The notes beneath the pieces were generated by a model that saw only the letters and a program-made list of their open reading frames with translations, made no database searches and was not told the origin of the DNA. From Stramenopiles sp. TOSAG23-3 (lineage: Eukaryota > Sar), in the NCBI GenBank assembly GCA_900128585.1, contig LT642343.1, forward strand, positions 1-22,107: a DNA stretch of 22,107 nucleotides, in the 5' to 3' direction. Positions 1-8,432 of this stretch are shown here, one piece after another. How positions within the stretch are numbered: position 1 is the first letter of the stretch; each line of letters begins with the position of its first letter. Made by a program: the position numbers and the translations under genes.

Positions 1-209
1 ATTTTTCATTTTTTATTATTATTATTTTATTTTTTATATAGTAGTACTGATCTTTATAAATGCTACAATATTATAATACAGCGACACACCATTCTATTTT
101 TATTAAAATATTTTGGTGTTTATAATAATAATAATACGAACAATTTATTATTATTATTATTATTTTAGGAAGATACAAAACAAGAAAGAAGCACTCCTTC
201 ATTCATTTT

Positions 210-1796
210 CTATGGCGCGACGCCTTCGTCCCCGGCACCGTCTTTCCCATTCCCTTCCTCAACTCTTGTGTTCCCTTCGTCCTCCTCTTCTTCCTCTTCG
301 ATGATCTCGTCCGCCAACGACCCGACGCTGCACTTGCTAGTCATTCTACTCCTGTACCTTAGCGACGACGGGCTTTGGCACGAAAGCTTCTCCAAGGCGT
401 CCCGGTCCACCTCTTTGCTGGACCGCCCAGAGAAAAAGTCTCGGTCGTGCTTCAACACGTGTCTTCGAACCTTCAGCAACATTTTACTCGAAAAATTTCG
501 CCCCATGAACATGGTCCCATACGCAGCTCGAAACAATGCCTCCGCATCCGTGCACTCGATGGTCGCCTTGTCGACGGACTCGTAGATGGACCCGAACTGG
601 GCGTCGGAGTTGACAATCTCTGGCTCCTTCAAGTGAAGCGCCGCGAGCCCGATCCGGTGCAAGACCTTCACGCCCTCGTGGAAGAAACAGTCCCAGACCC
701 TCACCGCAATGGACACGGACAGGCTGTTCAGATAGAGGCAGAGGAACCATTTGATTGCGAACGGCTTAACGGGAACCCCTAGTGGGCTTATCCGCGAATA
801 CACCTTTGGCAAGTAAGTCTGTACAAGGAATTCAAACGTCGCCGCCTCTGTCTTCACGCCACCCATGTCGGTCGCGTAAAAGCGTGGCATCATGTCTTCT
901 ATCATCGCCGAGAGCACCCAAAAGGCCGACTCCTCGTCCATGTGGAGGAGGAGGAGCGCAACGACGGTGCTCATTCCCTGGCAGTACCCAAGCTCCGGGT
1001 TCCGCAGTGCGTACGTGACCAGCACCCGCTGCAAGCAAGGCCTTAGGTCGTCGGGGTACTGCTCCCCGTTCTGCAGCAAGAGGACCGTGCGCCGCACGTC
1101 TTTGTCTATGTCGATCCAGGACTGGTTCGGGAAGAGGTCCTCGTTCTGTTGAATGATTCGGTTCAAACGTTCGTACGTTTGCCCGCAATCGAGCCCTTCC
1201 TCCCTCTTTTGGTCCGACCCCGCGCACAGCTGCCATATCTTTCCGCGGTACTTTGGTGGTATTCCCTGTCTTATTAACTTGCTCAGTTGCTTTACTATTG
1301 GTTTTGGAAGCTGCCTTTTCGGGGTGTCCTTGGAGCTGCCCGCGGCGGCGCGGTTCCCGCCCCTCAAGAGCCGGTACAAGGACTGAAATCTCCCGGTCCT
1401 AGCGTCTATGTTGTCCGCGTACTTCTTTTGTGCCGCGTTGCTCGTCTTTACCTCGTACACGTACTTCCACTTCATCAGCGCGTAGCACAACGCATCCTTT
1501 GCTTCCTTGACGGTCCACCCTGCCACCGGTGCCGTGTCCTCCTCCTCCTGCCCCCCCGTGCTCTTCCGCTTCAGCACCGCCTCAATGTACGGGTAGGCCT
1601 TCAAAAACTTGTCCCACGCGTGCGACTGCTTCTCAAAATCCCCAGAAATATTCTCTACGTATGCAATTCGCTTCGGCTCATCGTAGTCCTGAGACGTGCT
1701 GGAAGAGTATAGCCTAAGCGCACTCTGACGCCGGCTCACAAAGGAAAAGCTTTTCGGACGACCGTACTTCCGCGGCGACGGCTGTCCCGACGCCAT
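210..1796 (-). CDS. TBC-domain protein, putative Rab GTPase-activating protein (528 aa)
   Basis: The protein should stimulate GTP hydrolysis by a Rab GTPase and so control membrane traffic; the Rab partner cannot be read from sequence. The TBC domain spans about residues 172-390. Both catalytic fingers are visible: the IxxDxxRT motif at I230-D233-R236-T237 supplies the arginine finger, and YCQGM at 271-275 supplies the glutamine finger, Q273. The later stretch 'RVWDCFFHEG' (366-375) resembles the GRTP1/TBC1D2 class. Residues 1-170 have no domain I recognise and include a basic, Ser-rich start. The C-terminus is a disordered tail with a Glu run (500-506). The frame is open throughout, with no intron needed. 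The ATG at 1796 is the first in frame and gives a plausible length. The gene is divergent from the coiled-coil gene across a 1.4 kb spacer. RabGAP identity is firm; the subfamily is inference. Confidence 0.9.
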   Translation of the reverse strand: MASGQPSPRKYGRPKSFSFVSRRQSALRLYSSSTSQDYDEPKRIAYVENISGDFEKQSHAWDKFLKAYPYIEAVLKRKSTGGQEEEDTAPVAGWTVKEAKDALCYALMKWKYVYEVKTSNAAQKKYADNIDARTGRFQSLYRLLRGGNRAAAGSSKDTPKRQLPKPIVKQLSKLIRQGIPPKYRGKIWQLCAGSDQKREEGLDCGQTYERLNRIIQQNEDLFPNQSWIDIDKDVRRTVLLLQNGEQYPDDLRPCLQRVLVTYALRNPELGYCQGMSTVVALLLLHMDEESAFWVLSAMIEDMMPRFYATDMGGVKTEAATFEFLVQTYLPKVYSRISPLGVPVKPFAIKWFLCLYLNSLSVSIAVRVWDCFFHEGVKVLHRIGLAALHLKEPEIVNSDAQFGSIYESVDKATIECTDAEALFRAAYGTMFMGRNFSSKMLLKVRRHVLKHDRDFFSGRSSKEVDRDALEKLSCQSPSSLRYRSRMTSKCSVGSLADEIIEEEEEEDEGNTRVEEGNGKDGAGDEGVAP

Positions 1797-2573
1797 CGTA
1801 CTCTCTCTATTCGCTATCGGTGTACTGTCCTCTCCTTCTCACACACACGCACACGCTAAATGAAACACACTTACACAAGTACAGACAAACGATGTTCTTT
1901 GTTTTAAACTTATGCGTCCAACCACTGTTTCCTTCCGTCTGATTCTCCTCTTTACTTTTTTCGTTTATTTCTGATATTACTATATATAAGCTATACGATA
2001 TGGAACATAGAAGGGTGTTCTCTCGCCGCTCTGAGGTCCTGAGCAGCTGTTGTGATATGGTGAGGGTGGGGGGGTGGTGTGGCGCATTTTCTTTTTTTTT
2101 TCTTTTTTTTTTCTTAATTATTTTTTTAACCCTTGATGTGTTGTTTATGTTATTTTGTTATTTTATTAAATACTTACTGAGAAGAAGAAAACGAATAAAA
2201 AATCATTTTTATTACTGTAATAATTTTTTAAATTTTTATTTTTTTATTTTTAATGAAAATTCCAAAAAATCCATTGAATACAATTATTAAGTACACAATG
2301 AATTCAATGTATATAGGAAACAAATCGATCAAAGGAAGAACGAAGGAAGCTGAGATCTATATATGCATAGTATACAGATAATCGATCGTTCGGTAGAAAA
2401 CATTCATTGCAATAGATAATATGATGCATTAGAATATCATAGTTTAATTTAAGTACGTATTGGCTAATATGAATGTTAGTATTAGGGTAATACATCATTT
2501 TTATAAATATTTTTTCTGTTTTTTTTGTTTTCAAAATAATAATTTTCTTTTTTTTTTTTTTCTTTCTTTCGAC

Positions 2574-2632
<59 letters not shown>

Positions 2633-2642
2633 GTCTTTTCTG

Positions 2643-2691
<49 letters not shown>

Positions 2692-3225
2692 GCTATTTTT
2701 TTATTTTTCCTATTTAACTATTTATTTAGAAGGTATACAGCATAGTCTTTAAAGAAAAATCGTTTACTTTTTTCTTTCGCGTAGTAGTAGTAGCTAATAC
2801 GAGCACCCTTGTTTTTTAAAATACAGGAACACAGCAACAAAGAAGAAGAAAAAGAATTCAATAAAATAATAAAAAATAATCATATAATATTCTCCTTCTC
2901 TCCTTCTTCTTCTTCCTTCTTCTTCATTCTTCTTCTCTTCGTTCGTGATAATATTTTGAGAACACGTTGCAATTCAAAGAAAATGTTTGATTGAGAAGAG
3001 AGTAGGAAGAGGTTTATTAATTTTTGAAATAGAAGATGGGAAGTTTGATCCTTTCATTTACTGATGTTGAAATATATATTCATATACACAGATACTTTAC
3101 TTGTGTGAATAAACAAAGTCATTTTCTTTGGATTTATTTGTTTTGACGACCGCAGACAGGCTGTTCCCTTGTTCCTCGTTGTGGCCGTTTTGTTTTTCCT
3201 TCTTCAAGTGTCCGAAAAGAGAAAG
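1797..3225. other. Divergent intergenic region, microsatellite-rich
   Basis: This spacer separates two divergent genes and should hold both promoters. I see no convincing coding sequence. It has a TATA-like TATATATAAG at 1981-1990, followed by a G-rich patch (2059-2082) and a T-rich run from about 2088. The (TTTC)n tract lies at 2561-2692. A CTTCTTC-rich pyrimidine stretch lies at about 2890-2941. The rest is AT-rich and featureless to me. Confidence 0.7.
2547..2692. repeat. (TTTC)n microsatellite with a GACTC interruption
   Basis: A T-run passes into about 30 TTTC units, interrupted by GACTC at 2571-2575 and by two TGTC variants near 2631-2644. The same TTTC/GACTC combination recurs at 18131-18205. 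The open frame across it (LSFF repeats) is repeat-derived and not a gene. Confidence 0.95.
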
Positions 3226-4770
3226 ATGGAAACGACGTCTTCCCCATCCTCCGTTGCAGAGCCCTTGCTCCTTGCTCGGCCGCGCAAAGCCATTATTGTA
3301 CAGTCCCCGTCCGAAGATACCCGTGAGAGGGAGACGGACGTTCGGGAAATTGCGTTTTACATTGCAGAGAAGGTATCGTCCGACCCCACGAAAGCGACCG
3401 TAAGCCAAAGCGATTTGAATACTTTCTTTGGGAGGTGCTCGAGGACGTACGAGGACGGTGTCAAGGAGGCCACCGCGCTTGTGGAACGTCTTGTGGAAGG
3501 GAAGGATACCGAGCGCCTCCCGTTCAACGTGTTCTATTGTTATTTGCTGCGAAAGCTGAAGAAACTCCCCACAGACATGCACCGGAACACTTTGAAATCG
3601 TTGGCCACCGACATTCAACGCACACGGGACGCGGCGGGGGTCCTGGAGCCCGAGCCTTCGTCGCCCCAGGGCTCCCAGAAGGAAACATTGCCCACTCCGG
3701 CGTCTCGGGGTGGGGAAGCGGTGAAGAAGGCCAAGAGACATAGGAAAAGGGGCGAGGGCGGTAAAAATCGGAGGTCAAAGAAAGACAGGTCGGCGTCGAA
3801 ACGGCGAACGCCCACGGACGAAAACCAGCCGAACGGAAACGATGCCGAAAAAGAGAACGTATCCCGGCAGCAAAGGTCAGACAAAATCGCCGAGTTCAAG
3901 TCCGAGTTGAAGAAAACAATAGATAACACGCAGGCCATGAGTTCCCCCCTAGGGAGGGGCACAGTGCTAGCACCAAAGCACACGAACAGCGATTCGGCGG
4001 GGGTAGACGAGCAGAAGTCCGACGAGGACAACATCCCAGCCTCCGTCTTTGCGGCAGCATCGGAACTGACCACCAAGGAAGCAGACGACGTCCCTCCCGC
4101 CCCTGTGCCGGCGGGCGAGGCAAACAAGTCCGTGGCCTCCTCGGAGAAGGGGCAACGCATGCTTAGATCTAGACATGTAAAAAAGATGAAATCGGTGAAG
4201 GCAAAGTTCGCGAAAGAGTACCACGGGAAATCGATGGCGATGGAGAAGAAGTTCACGGACGAAATAAGTAAATTAAAGAAAGTCGTGGAAGACTCCGAAA
4301 AGTTCTGCGGAAAAATTGGGAGCACGCTCGCGCACGAGCGGGACGAGGCCCAGCGCACGATCGCCGCGTTGAAGGTGAAACACGAACGGTCGGAAGCCCG
4401 GTGCCAGGAAATCCAGCAGAGTGCAAAGGCTTACAAAGACCAAGCCGAGGGGTTGCAGCGAAAGCTGGAGAAGTTGCAGAACGATAGGGACCCAGGAAAA
4501 TGGAAACTGAAGTACGAGAAAAGCCAGCGGGACGTTGAGACGTTGCGAAAAGCCGTCAAGGCCAAGGACGAGCAAATGCAAGAGAACCTGCGGCACCACC
4601 AATCGATGATTAAGGCGACTTGCAGGGCTGCCAAAGTAAAATACGAGCATGATCTGCGGAAGGCCGTGTGCATGAAAACTGGAATCGCAAGCCCAGTGGT
4701 AGTCCAGCAGCGCAGCATGACGCCCAAGTTTATACGGAAACACAGCAGTGATTTGAACAGCCGTCGGTAA
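3226..4770 (+). CDS. Unrecognised basic coiled-coil protein (514 aa)
   Basis: I do not recognise the family. Residues 30-135 look like a small folded helical domain (hydrophobic pattern around 'REIAFYIAEKV' and 'FNVFYCYLLRKLKKL'). Residues 160-260 are very basic and low in complexity, with possible nuclear localisation signals at 167-175 (KKAKRHRKR) and 181-188. Residues 318-470 are Lys/Glu-rich with heptad-like spacing, suggesting a long coiled coil, and a short basic tail follows. A KEN tripeptide sits at 209-211. ATG at 3226 is the first in-frame methionine; the frame stays open to 3169, but only a TTG lies there. The gene is convergent with the CHORD gene, 224 bp away. Codon use matches neighbouring genes. 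A structural, cytoskeletal or nuclear role would be a guess. Confidence 0.85.
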   Translation: METTSSPSSVAEPLLLARPRKAIIVQSPSEDTRERETDVREIAFYIAEKVSSDPTKATVSQSDLNTFFGRCSRTYEDGVKEATALVERLVEGKDTERLPFNVFYCYLLRKLKKLPTDMHRNTLKSLATDIQRTRDAAGVLEPEPSSPQGSQKETLPTPASRGGEAVKKAKRHRKRGEGGKNRRSKKDRSASKRRTPTDENQPNGNDAEKENVSRQQRSDKIAEFKSELKKTIDNTQAMSSPLGRGTVLAPKHTNSDSAGVDEQKSDEDNIPASVFAAASELTTKEADDVPPAPVPAGEANKSVASSEKGQRMLRSRHVKKMKSVKAKFAKEYHGKSMAMEKKFTDEISKLKKVVEDSEKFCGKIGSTLAHERDEAQRTIAALKVKHERSEARCQEIQQSAKAYKDQAEGLQRKLEKLQNDRDPGKWKLKYEKSQRDVETLRKAVKAKDEQMQENLRHHQSMIKATCRAAKVKYEHDLRKAVCMKTGIASPVVVQQRSMTPKFIRKHSSDLNSRR

Positions 4771-4772
4771 CG

Positions 4773-4934
4773 CCATGCATGGTCCGAATCGGTATTTTAA
4801 TTTATATCTGAAAACAAAAAATTGGCTACTCTACTGGTGTGATTTTAGTAATTAACCAAATATACCCTTGTCACTTAGTCTTGACTACATCATTTTCATA
4901 TATGTACTCCATGCATTGATCCGAATATTTTAAT
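4773..4934 (+). repeat. Imperfect direct repeat pair in the convergent 3' spacer
   Basis: CCATGCATGG-TCCGAAT, then CGGT, then ATTTTAAT at 4773-4801 recurs as CCATGCATTGA-TCCGAAT-ATTTTAAT at 4909-4934, with a small indel and few mismatches. The copies bracket most of the 3' spacer between the coiled-coil and CHORD genes. The second copy ends about 22 bp before the inverted repeat at 4957. Confidence 0.7.
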
Positions 4935-4956
4935 CACATAAAGTTAATTTCGTACT

Positions 4957-5045
4957 TCGGACATGTTACGTAAGAGGGTGTCCTGGAAGCCCCGTTATAC
5001 TTTCTGCAAGGCATCTACAAAATGTTCGGAGAGCTTCTCGCAAAC
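4957..5045 (-). repeat. Inverted duplication, copy A (CHORD 3' end)
   Basis: These 89 bp contain the last 16 codons of the CHORD gene, its stop and 38 bp of 3' flank. They match the reverse complement of 8344-8432 with three mismatches, of which only one falls in the first 81 bp (TTG to TTA, synonymous for Leu). The match stops abruptly on both sides. Because the CHORD protein reads through it as the continuous end of a helix, I infer that this copy is the source. Confidence 0.95.
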
Positions 5046-5876
5046 AATCTGCCACACCTCTGCCCCCTTGCTTTCGTGTTCTGTCTTTATTATGTCCCGA
5101 GCACGGTCGAATTCTGCGCCGGGAACTCCCAGCGAAATCAACGCCTTTCTCAACACTAGCAGCTTTTCCAGGGGCGTCACTACCTTGCCTACAGGGTTGG
5201 ACGCTGCAGGGGCGGCGGACGGCGCAGCCGGCTGGCCCCCGCCGTCAATACGTTTTGGTGCGCTCGGGTCGTTTGCCGCACGAACGTCCGATCCTCCGAG
5301 GAATTTCGGCCCCGCCTTTTCTGCCGAATGCCGGCCAACTTTACAGCCCCGTATCGCTTGAAAGGTTTCCCAGTCGTACCCTTTCTTGTGCGGGCAGCAC
5401 GACCACCACTTGTTCGTTTCGTGGAATATGGGTGGGGCCACGTGGTAAACGCATGCTTGATCGTTGTTCTCCGCGGGGTCAAACTTCATCTGGCACCCGA
5501 AGTTTTTGCACGAGATCAGCTTGGACTCTTTTTCCTTCTTGGCCGCTTCCTTGGCGTCCTCTACGGCCTTCACCTCTGCGACGGTCTTCGAGGGCCCACT
5601 GGTCAAAAACACGTCCGCCCCGTCCTTCACGCAGTCTTGCACAACTGCGTCGGACAGCAGCTCGGTCCCATCCTTAAGGGTTAAGTGGTATGCGGCAGCG
5701 TCGAACGGCGTAACTGCTGCAGGCGTATCCCCGTCCGCCGTCGCGTGTTTCTTGTTGTAATTATCAACGATGCAGCCTTTCAAGTTGTCTGTCGGCCCCG
5801 TCCTCCATTTCTTCGGAAGCTTCACTTTAATGGTAAGGTTCGGCTCTGCCTCCGTGTAATGCAAATAAACTTTCAT
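4995..5876 (-). CDS. Single-CHORD zinc-binding protein (293 aa)
   Basis: CHORD domains bind two zinc ions. In RAR1 and CHORDC1 they work with SGT1 and HSP90 as co-chaperones; a similar adaptor role here is inference. The CHORD lies at residues 123-183, with ligands visible as C123, C128, C142, H145, C160, C161, C178 and H183, and the typical 'WWSCC' and 'GCKVGRHS' blocks. Unlike RAR1 or CHORDC1 there is only one CHORD and no CS domain. Residues 1-95 ('MKVYLHY...') look like a separate, possibly ubiquitin-like, beta-rich domain. A Lys/Glu helix joins it to the CHORD. A Pro/Ala linker (205-230) leads to a helical C-terminal region. The last 16 codons lie in the inverted repeat shared with the Cdh1 leader. 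A TATA-like stretch lies only about 20 bp upstream of the ATG. The gene is tandem with Cdh1 on the same strand. Confidence 0.92.
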   Translation of the reverse strand: MKVYLHYTEAEPNLTIKVKLPKKWRTGPTDNLKGCIVDNYNKKHATADGDTPAAVTPFDAAAYHLTLKDGTELLSDAVVQDCVKDGADVFLTSGPSKTVAEVKAVEDAKEAAKKEKESKLISCKNFGCQMKFDPAENNDQACVYHVAPPIFHETNKWWSCCPHKKGYDWETFQAIRGCKVGRHSAEKAGPKFLGGSDVRAANDPSAPKRIDGGGQPAAPSAAPAASNPVGKVVTPLEKLLVLRKALISLGVPGAEFDRARDIIKTEHESKGAEVWQIVCEKLSEHFVDALQKV

Positions 5877-6617
5877 GATTCAATTGTACAACCAATATAT
5901 AATGTAGTAATTCAGTGCTCTTCTTCTGGATGCTATTAAGTTAAGTGTCGTTCTTTATTGTTATTTTTTTTTTTTCAAATGCAATCAAAATGAATTTTTC
6001 TTATGCGTATCTTCTTAAGTCTGATTCTATACTTTTATATAATATTTTTTTTTGTATGATTTTATTATTATTTTTTGCTGCTGCATCATTATTATTATAT
6101 TTATTTCAAATTTATTATTATTATTAAAAAAAATAATTATTAAAAAAAAATAATATAAAATAATAATATTGAGAAGAAGAGATGATGATGTTATAATAAT
6201 CACTCACTCTTAAATGTAATTCAGAAATAGGAAATGTAGGATAAATTTATATATAAAATTAATGAGTAATTTGAAAACATTATTAAGTTTCCTTGAATTT
6301 CTTTATTAAGGATATTATACTATTTTTAAACTGTTATAAACAATATATTCTTAAAAAGAAAATCCATCATCATAATAGTAAATAAATAATTTAAATACGA
6401 CGAAGTTGTTGGTATTATAATACCTGTGTAGACGACCACCTCTCCTCGTAGTCTACCATGTAGATGCTTCTAATTTAGTCGGAAGTATAATAATATTATG
6501 ATACATAAAGTGAAAGGAAGGAAAGAAAGAAAGAAAGAAAACGGGAATCCATTTCTCCGTTCTTTTCATTCTTCATTGTCCACCATCTATTCCTGCTACT
6601 TAATATCCATACGATCA
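5877..6617. other. Spacer between the CHORD and Cdh1 genes
   Basis: An AT-rich spacer between two minus-strand genes. It should hold the CHORD promoter and the Cdh1 3' end. It shows a TATA-like ATATATAA at 5895-5902, ATT-rich simple sequence at about 6060-6170 and a short GAAA run near 6520-6540. A small GC-richer patch (6426-6470) holds short inverted repeats, for example GTAGAC 6428-6433 with GTCTAC 6451-6456. I see no gene. Confidence 0.6.
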
Positions 6618-8342
6618 TCAACGAATGTCTGGGTAACTAGGGAAGAGAAGGCTGGTCCCTAGGCGACTCCCGTCCTTGTTCTTTGGCCCAGGGAACACGT
6701 TCCAAAAGCGCAAGGTCTCGTCCCCTGCCCCGGTGACGATGGTCTGGCCGTCGGGGCTCATGGCCAAGTAAAGGACGCGGTACGTGTGGCCCGTCAGGGT
6801 GGAGACTTTCGTCATCGAGGGATACCGCCACACGATGATTTGGTTCAAACTGTAGCCATGGGTGCTGACGATCTCGTTGACGTTCTTGGACCACATGAGG
6901 TTGCAGACCTGGGAGCCCGTGTCAATGCAGTTCAAGGCGGTGCCGGTGAGGGTATTTCTGAAACGAATGCACCGGTCGGCGGTCCCGCCGCCACTGGCGA
7001 GCAGGCCGTGCTGGTGGGGGCTCCACGCGATCGCCTTGACGGCGGCGGTGTGGTCGTTGAACTTCATTACCGGCGAGGTGGCGCCCGAGGCGTCCCATAT
7101 CAAAAGTTTGTTGTCGTTTCCGCCGCTCGCCAGCTGGGAGTCGTCGAACGACCAGCGGAGGCCGCAGACCTCCTGCTTGTGCCCTTGGAGCTTGTGGACG
7201 TGCGGGGTCGGGGCCCGGACGTCCCGGAGGAAGATCAGGCGGTCCCGGCTCCCGGACGCGAGCAGGTGGGCGTTCCACGCCATCGTCCCGACGCGCGCGG
7301 TGTGCCCGTCCATGCTCCGGGTCTTTTTGCATTTACTTACATCCCATATCTGTACATCCCCGTTGTTCGTCCCCACCGCCACGTGCGACCCCCTGTGGGT
7401 CCAGCTCACCGACGTGATCGCCCCCTCGTCCGCCCCGAGGTCGCAGAGCTTGGTGACTTTGCTCGTGCAGGCGCTCCACAAATATACACAGCTCCCGAGC
7501 CCGACAGCGAGCACGTTCTGGGACGACCAGTCCACCAGGTTCAGGTAAAAATCGTCCTGCAGCGACGGGGCGTCCAAGACTTTGAACGGGACCTTGGCGA
7601 TCTTTCGCTTCGCCTTCCTGGGGCTCGCGAGCAGCCGCGCGCTCACGCTTCCGACGGGGGACAGGGTCGGCTTGTCCAGGAGTTCCTGGAAGGCGTGCAT
7701 TCGGGGCTTTTTGAACTTGAACAGGTTCCCCGTGTTCGGGGCCACGTGCCGGCTCCCCGCGCTGCTCGGCCGGCCCGCCGCGCCGTTCGCCTGCGCGCCC
7801 CCGCCGCCCCCGGTGGCGAACGCGTTCGGACTCCCGGCGCTCCCAACGCCTCCCATGGGGGAGTGGGGGACGCCGAGCAGCTCGGTCCGCAAGAGCATCG
7901 AGTACGTCGAGTGCCCCTCCCGCTGGCTGTCGTTCCCGCCCTGGTTGCTCGAGGCGTTGCTCTGCCCCCCTTGGCCCTGGTTCCCGTTGCTGTTCCCCTC
8001 CTGGGTCGGGCTGTTCTGCGTGTTCCCGGCCATCTGCGGGTCCTCGTCCATGAGGGGAAAGCCGAGGTCGACCTGGGAACCCGACCGGGACGGGATAAAC
8101 CGGTCGCTGTAGACTTCGGCCGTTTTCATGTTGTTCTCCCCAAGGCGCTGCCGGACTCGCGCGTCGTACTGCGGGGTCGAGGGAGACCCTGGGGTCGAGG
8201 ATCCGCCAGACGAACGCCTCCGTGCCGGAGAGAACGCCCAACGTTCTTTCGACACCTGTGGGGACGATCGGTTCGGGTGCCTGGGCGACCTCAGCCTCGC
8301 TTCGTACGACGCGTTCAAACTCCGTCGGGCCGGGGATGCCAT
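6618..8342 (-). CDS. FZR1: Cdh1/Fizzy-related APC/C activator (574 aa)
   Basis: This WD40 protein recruits substrates with KEN and D-box degrons to the anaphase-promoting complex in late mitosis and G1. The family's APC/C-binding elements are all visible: the C-box DRFIPSR (80-86), a 'LLRTELLG' block (150-157) matching the conserved N-terminal block of Cdh1, and the C-terminal IR tail (573-574). 'SPRKAKRKIAKVPFKVLDAP' (240-259) leads into seven WD40 blades to about residue 550, very close to animal FZR1 and plant CCS52A rather than Cdc20. Several S/T-P sites in the first 60 residues fit CDK inhibition of the family. A Gly/Asn-rich insertion lies at 105-205. R462 replaces the usual Trp in 'RFWN'. 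I chose ATG 8342 ('MASPARR...YEARL', like YERRL in animals). The upstream in-frame ATG at 8426 lies in sequence copied from the CHORD gene. Confidence 0.95.
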   Translation of the reverse strand: MASPARRSLNASYEARLRSPRHPNRSSPQVSKERWAFSPARRRSSGGSSTPGSPSTPQYDARVRQRLGENNMKTAEVYSDRFIPSRSGSQVDLGFPLMDEDPQMAGNTQNSPTQEGNSNGNQGQGGQSNASSNQGGNDSQREGHSTYSMLLRTELLGVPHSPMGGVGSAGSPNAFATGGGGGAQANGAAGRPSSAGSRHVAPNTGNLFKFKKPRMHAFQELLDKPTLSPVGSVSARLLASPRKAKRKIAKVPFKVLDAPSLQDDFYLNLVDWSSQNVLAVGLGSCVYLWSACTSKVTKLCDLGADEGAITSVSWTHRGSHVAVGTNNGDVQIWDVSKCKKTRSMDGHTARVGTMAWNAHLLASGSRDRLIFLRDVRAPTPHVHKLQGHKQEVCGLRWSFDDSQLASGGNDNKLLIWDASGATSPVMKFNDHTAAVKAIAWSPHQHGLLASGGGTADRCIRFRNTLTGTALNCIDTGSQVCNLMWSKNVNEIVSTHGYSLNQIIVWRYPSMTKVSTLTGHTYRVLYLAMSPDGQTIVTGAGDETLRFWNVFPGPKNKDGSRLGTSLLFPSYPDIR

Positions 8343-8343
8343 G

Positions 8344-8432
8344 GTGTGCGTGAAGCTCTCCGAACATTTTGTAGATGCCTTACAGAAAGTATAACGGGGC
8401 TTCCAGGACACCCTCTTACGTAACATGTCCGA
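8344..8432 (+). repeat. Inverted duplication, copy B (Cdh1 leader)
   Basis: An inverted copy of 4957-5045 that ends one base before the Cdh1 start codon, so the Cdh1 leader is antisense to the CHORD 3' end. On the plus strand a 17-codon frame (8341-8394) still encodes the CHORD C-terminus with one Glu-to-Val change. It starts with an ATG inside the CCATGG that also forms the Cdh1 start on the other strand. The match ends sharply at 8432. Confidence 0.95.

Noticed and set aside
2000-2290. 96-codon frame in the first spacer
   Set aside because: Most of it is T-run derived Phe/Leu/Ile and runs into AT-rich filler. Not protein-like.
3169-3225. Hydrophobic leader in front of the coiled-coil protein
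   Set aside because: It would need a TTG start. The first ATG is at 3226 and the rest of the protein does not look secreted.
6786-8423. 545-codon open frame on the plus strand opposite Cdh1
   Set aside because: A GC-rich antisense shadow with Arg/Pro/Val-rich composition and no family features. Cdh1 on the minus strand is certain.
8343-8426. N-terminal extension of Cdh1 from the upstream ATG at 8426
   Set aside because: The 28 extra codons are the antisense of the CHORD gene end, copied by the inverted duplication. Family alignment supports the ATG at 8342.
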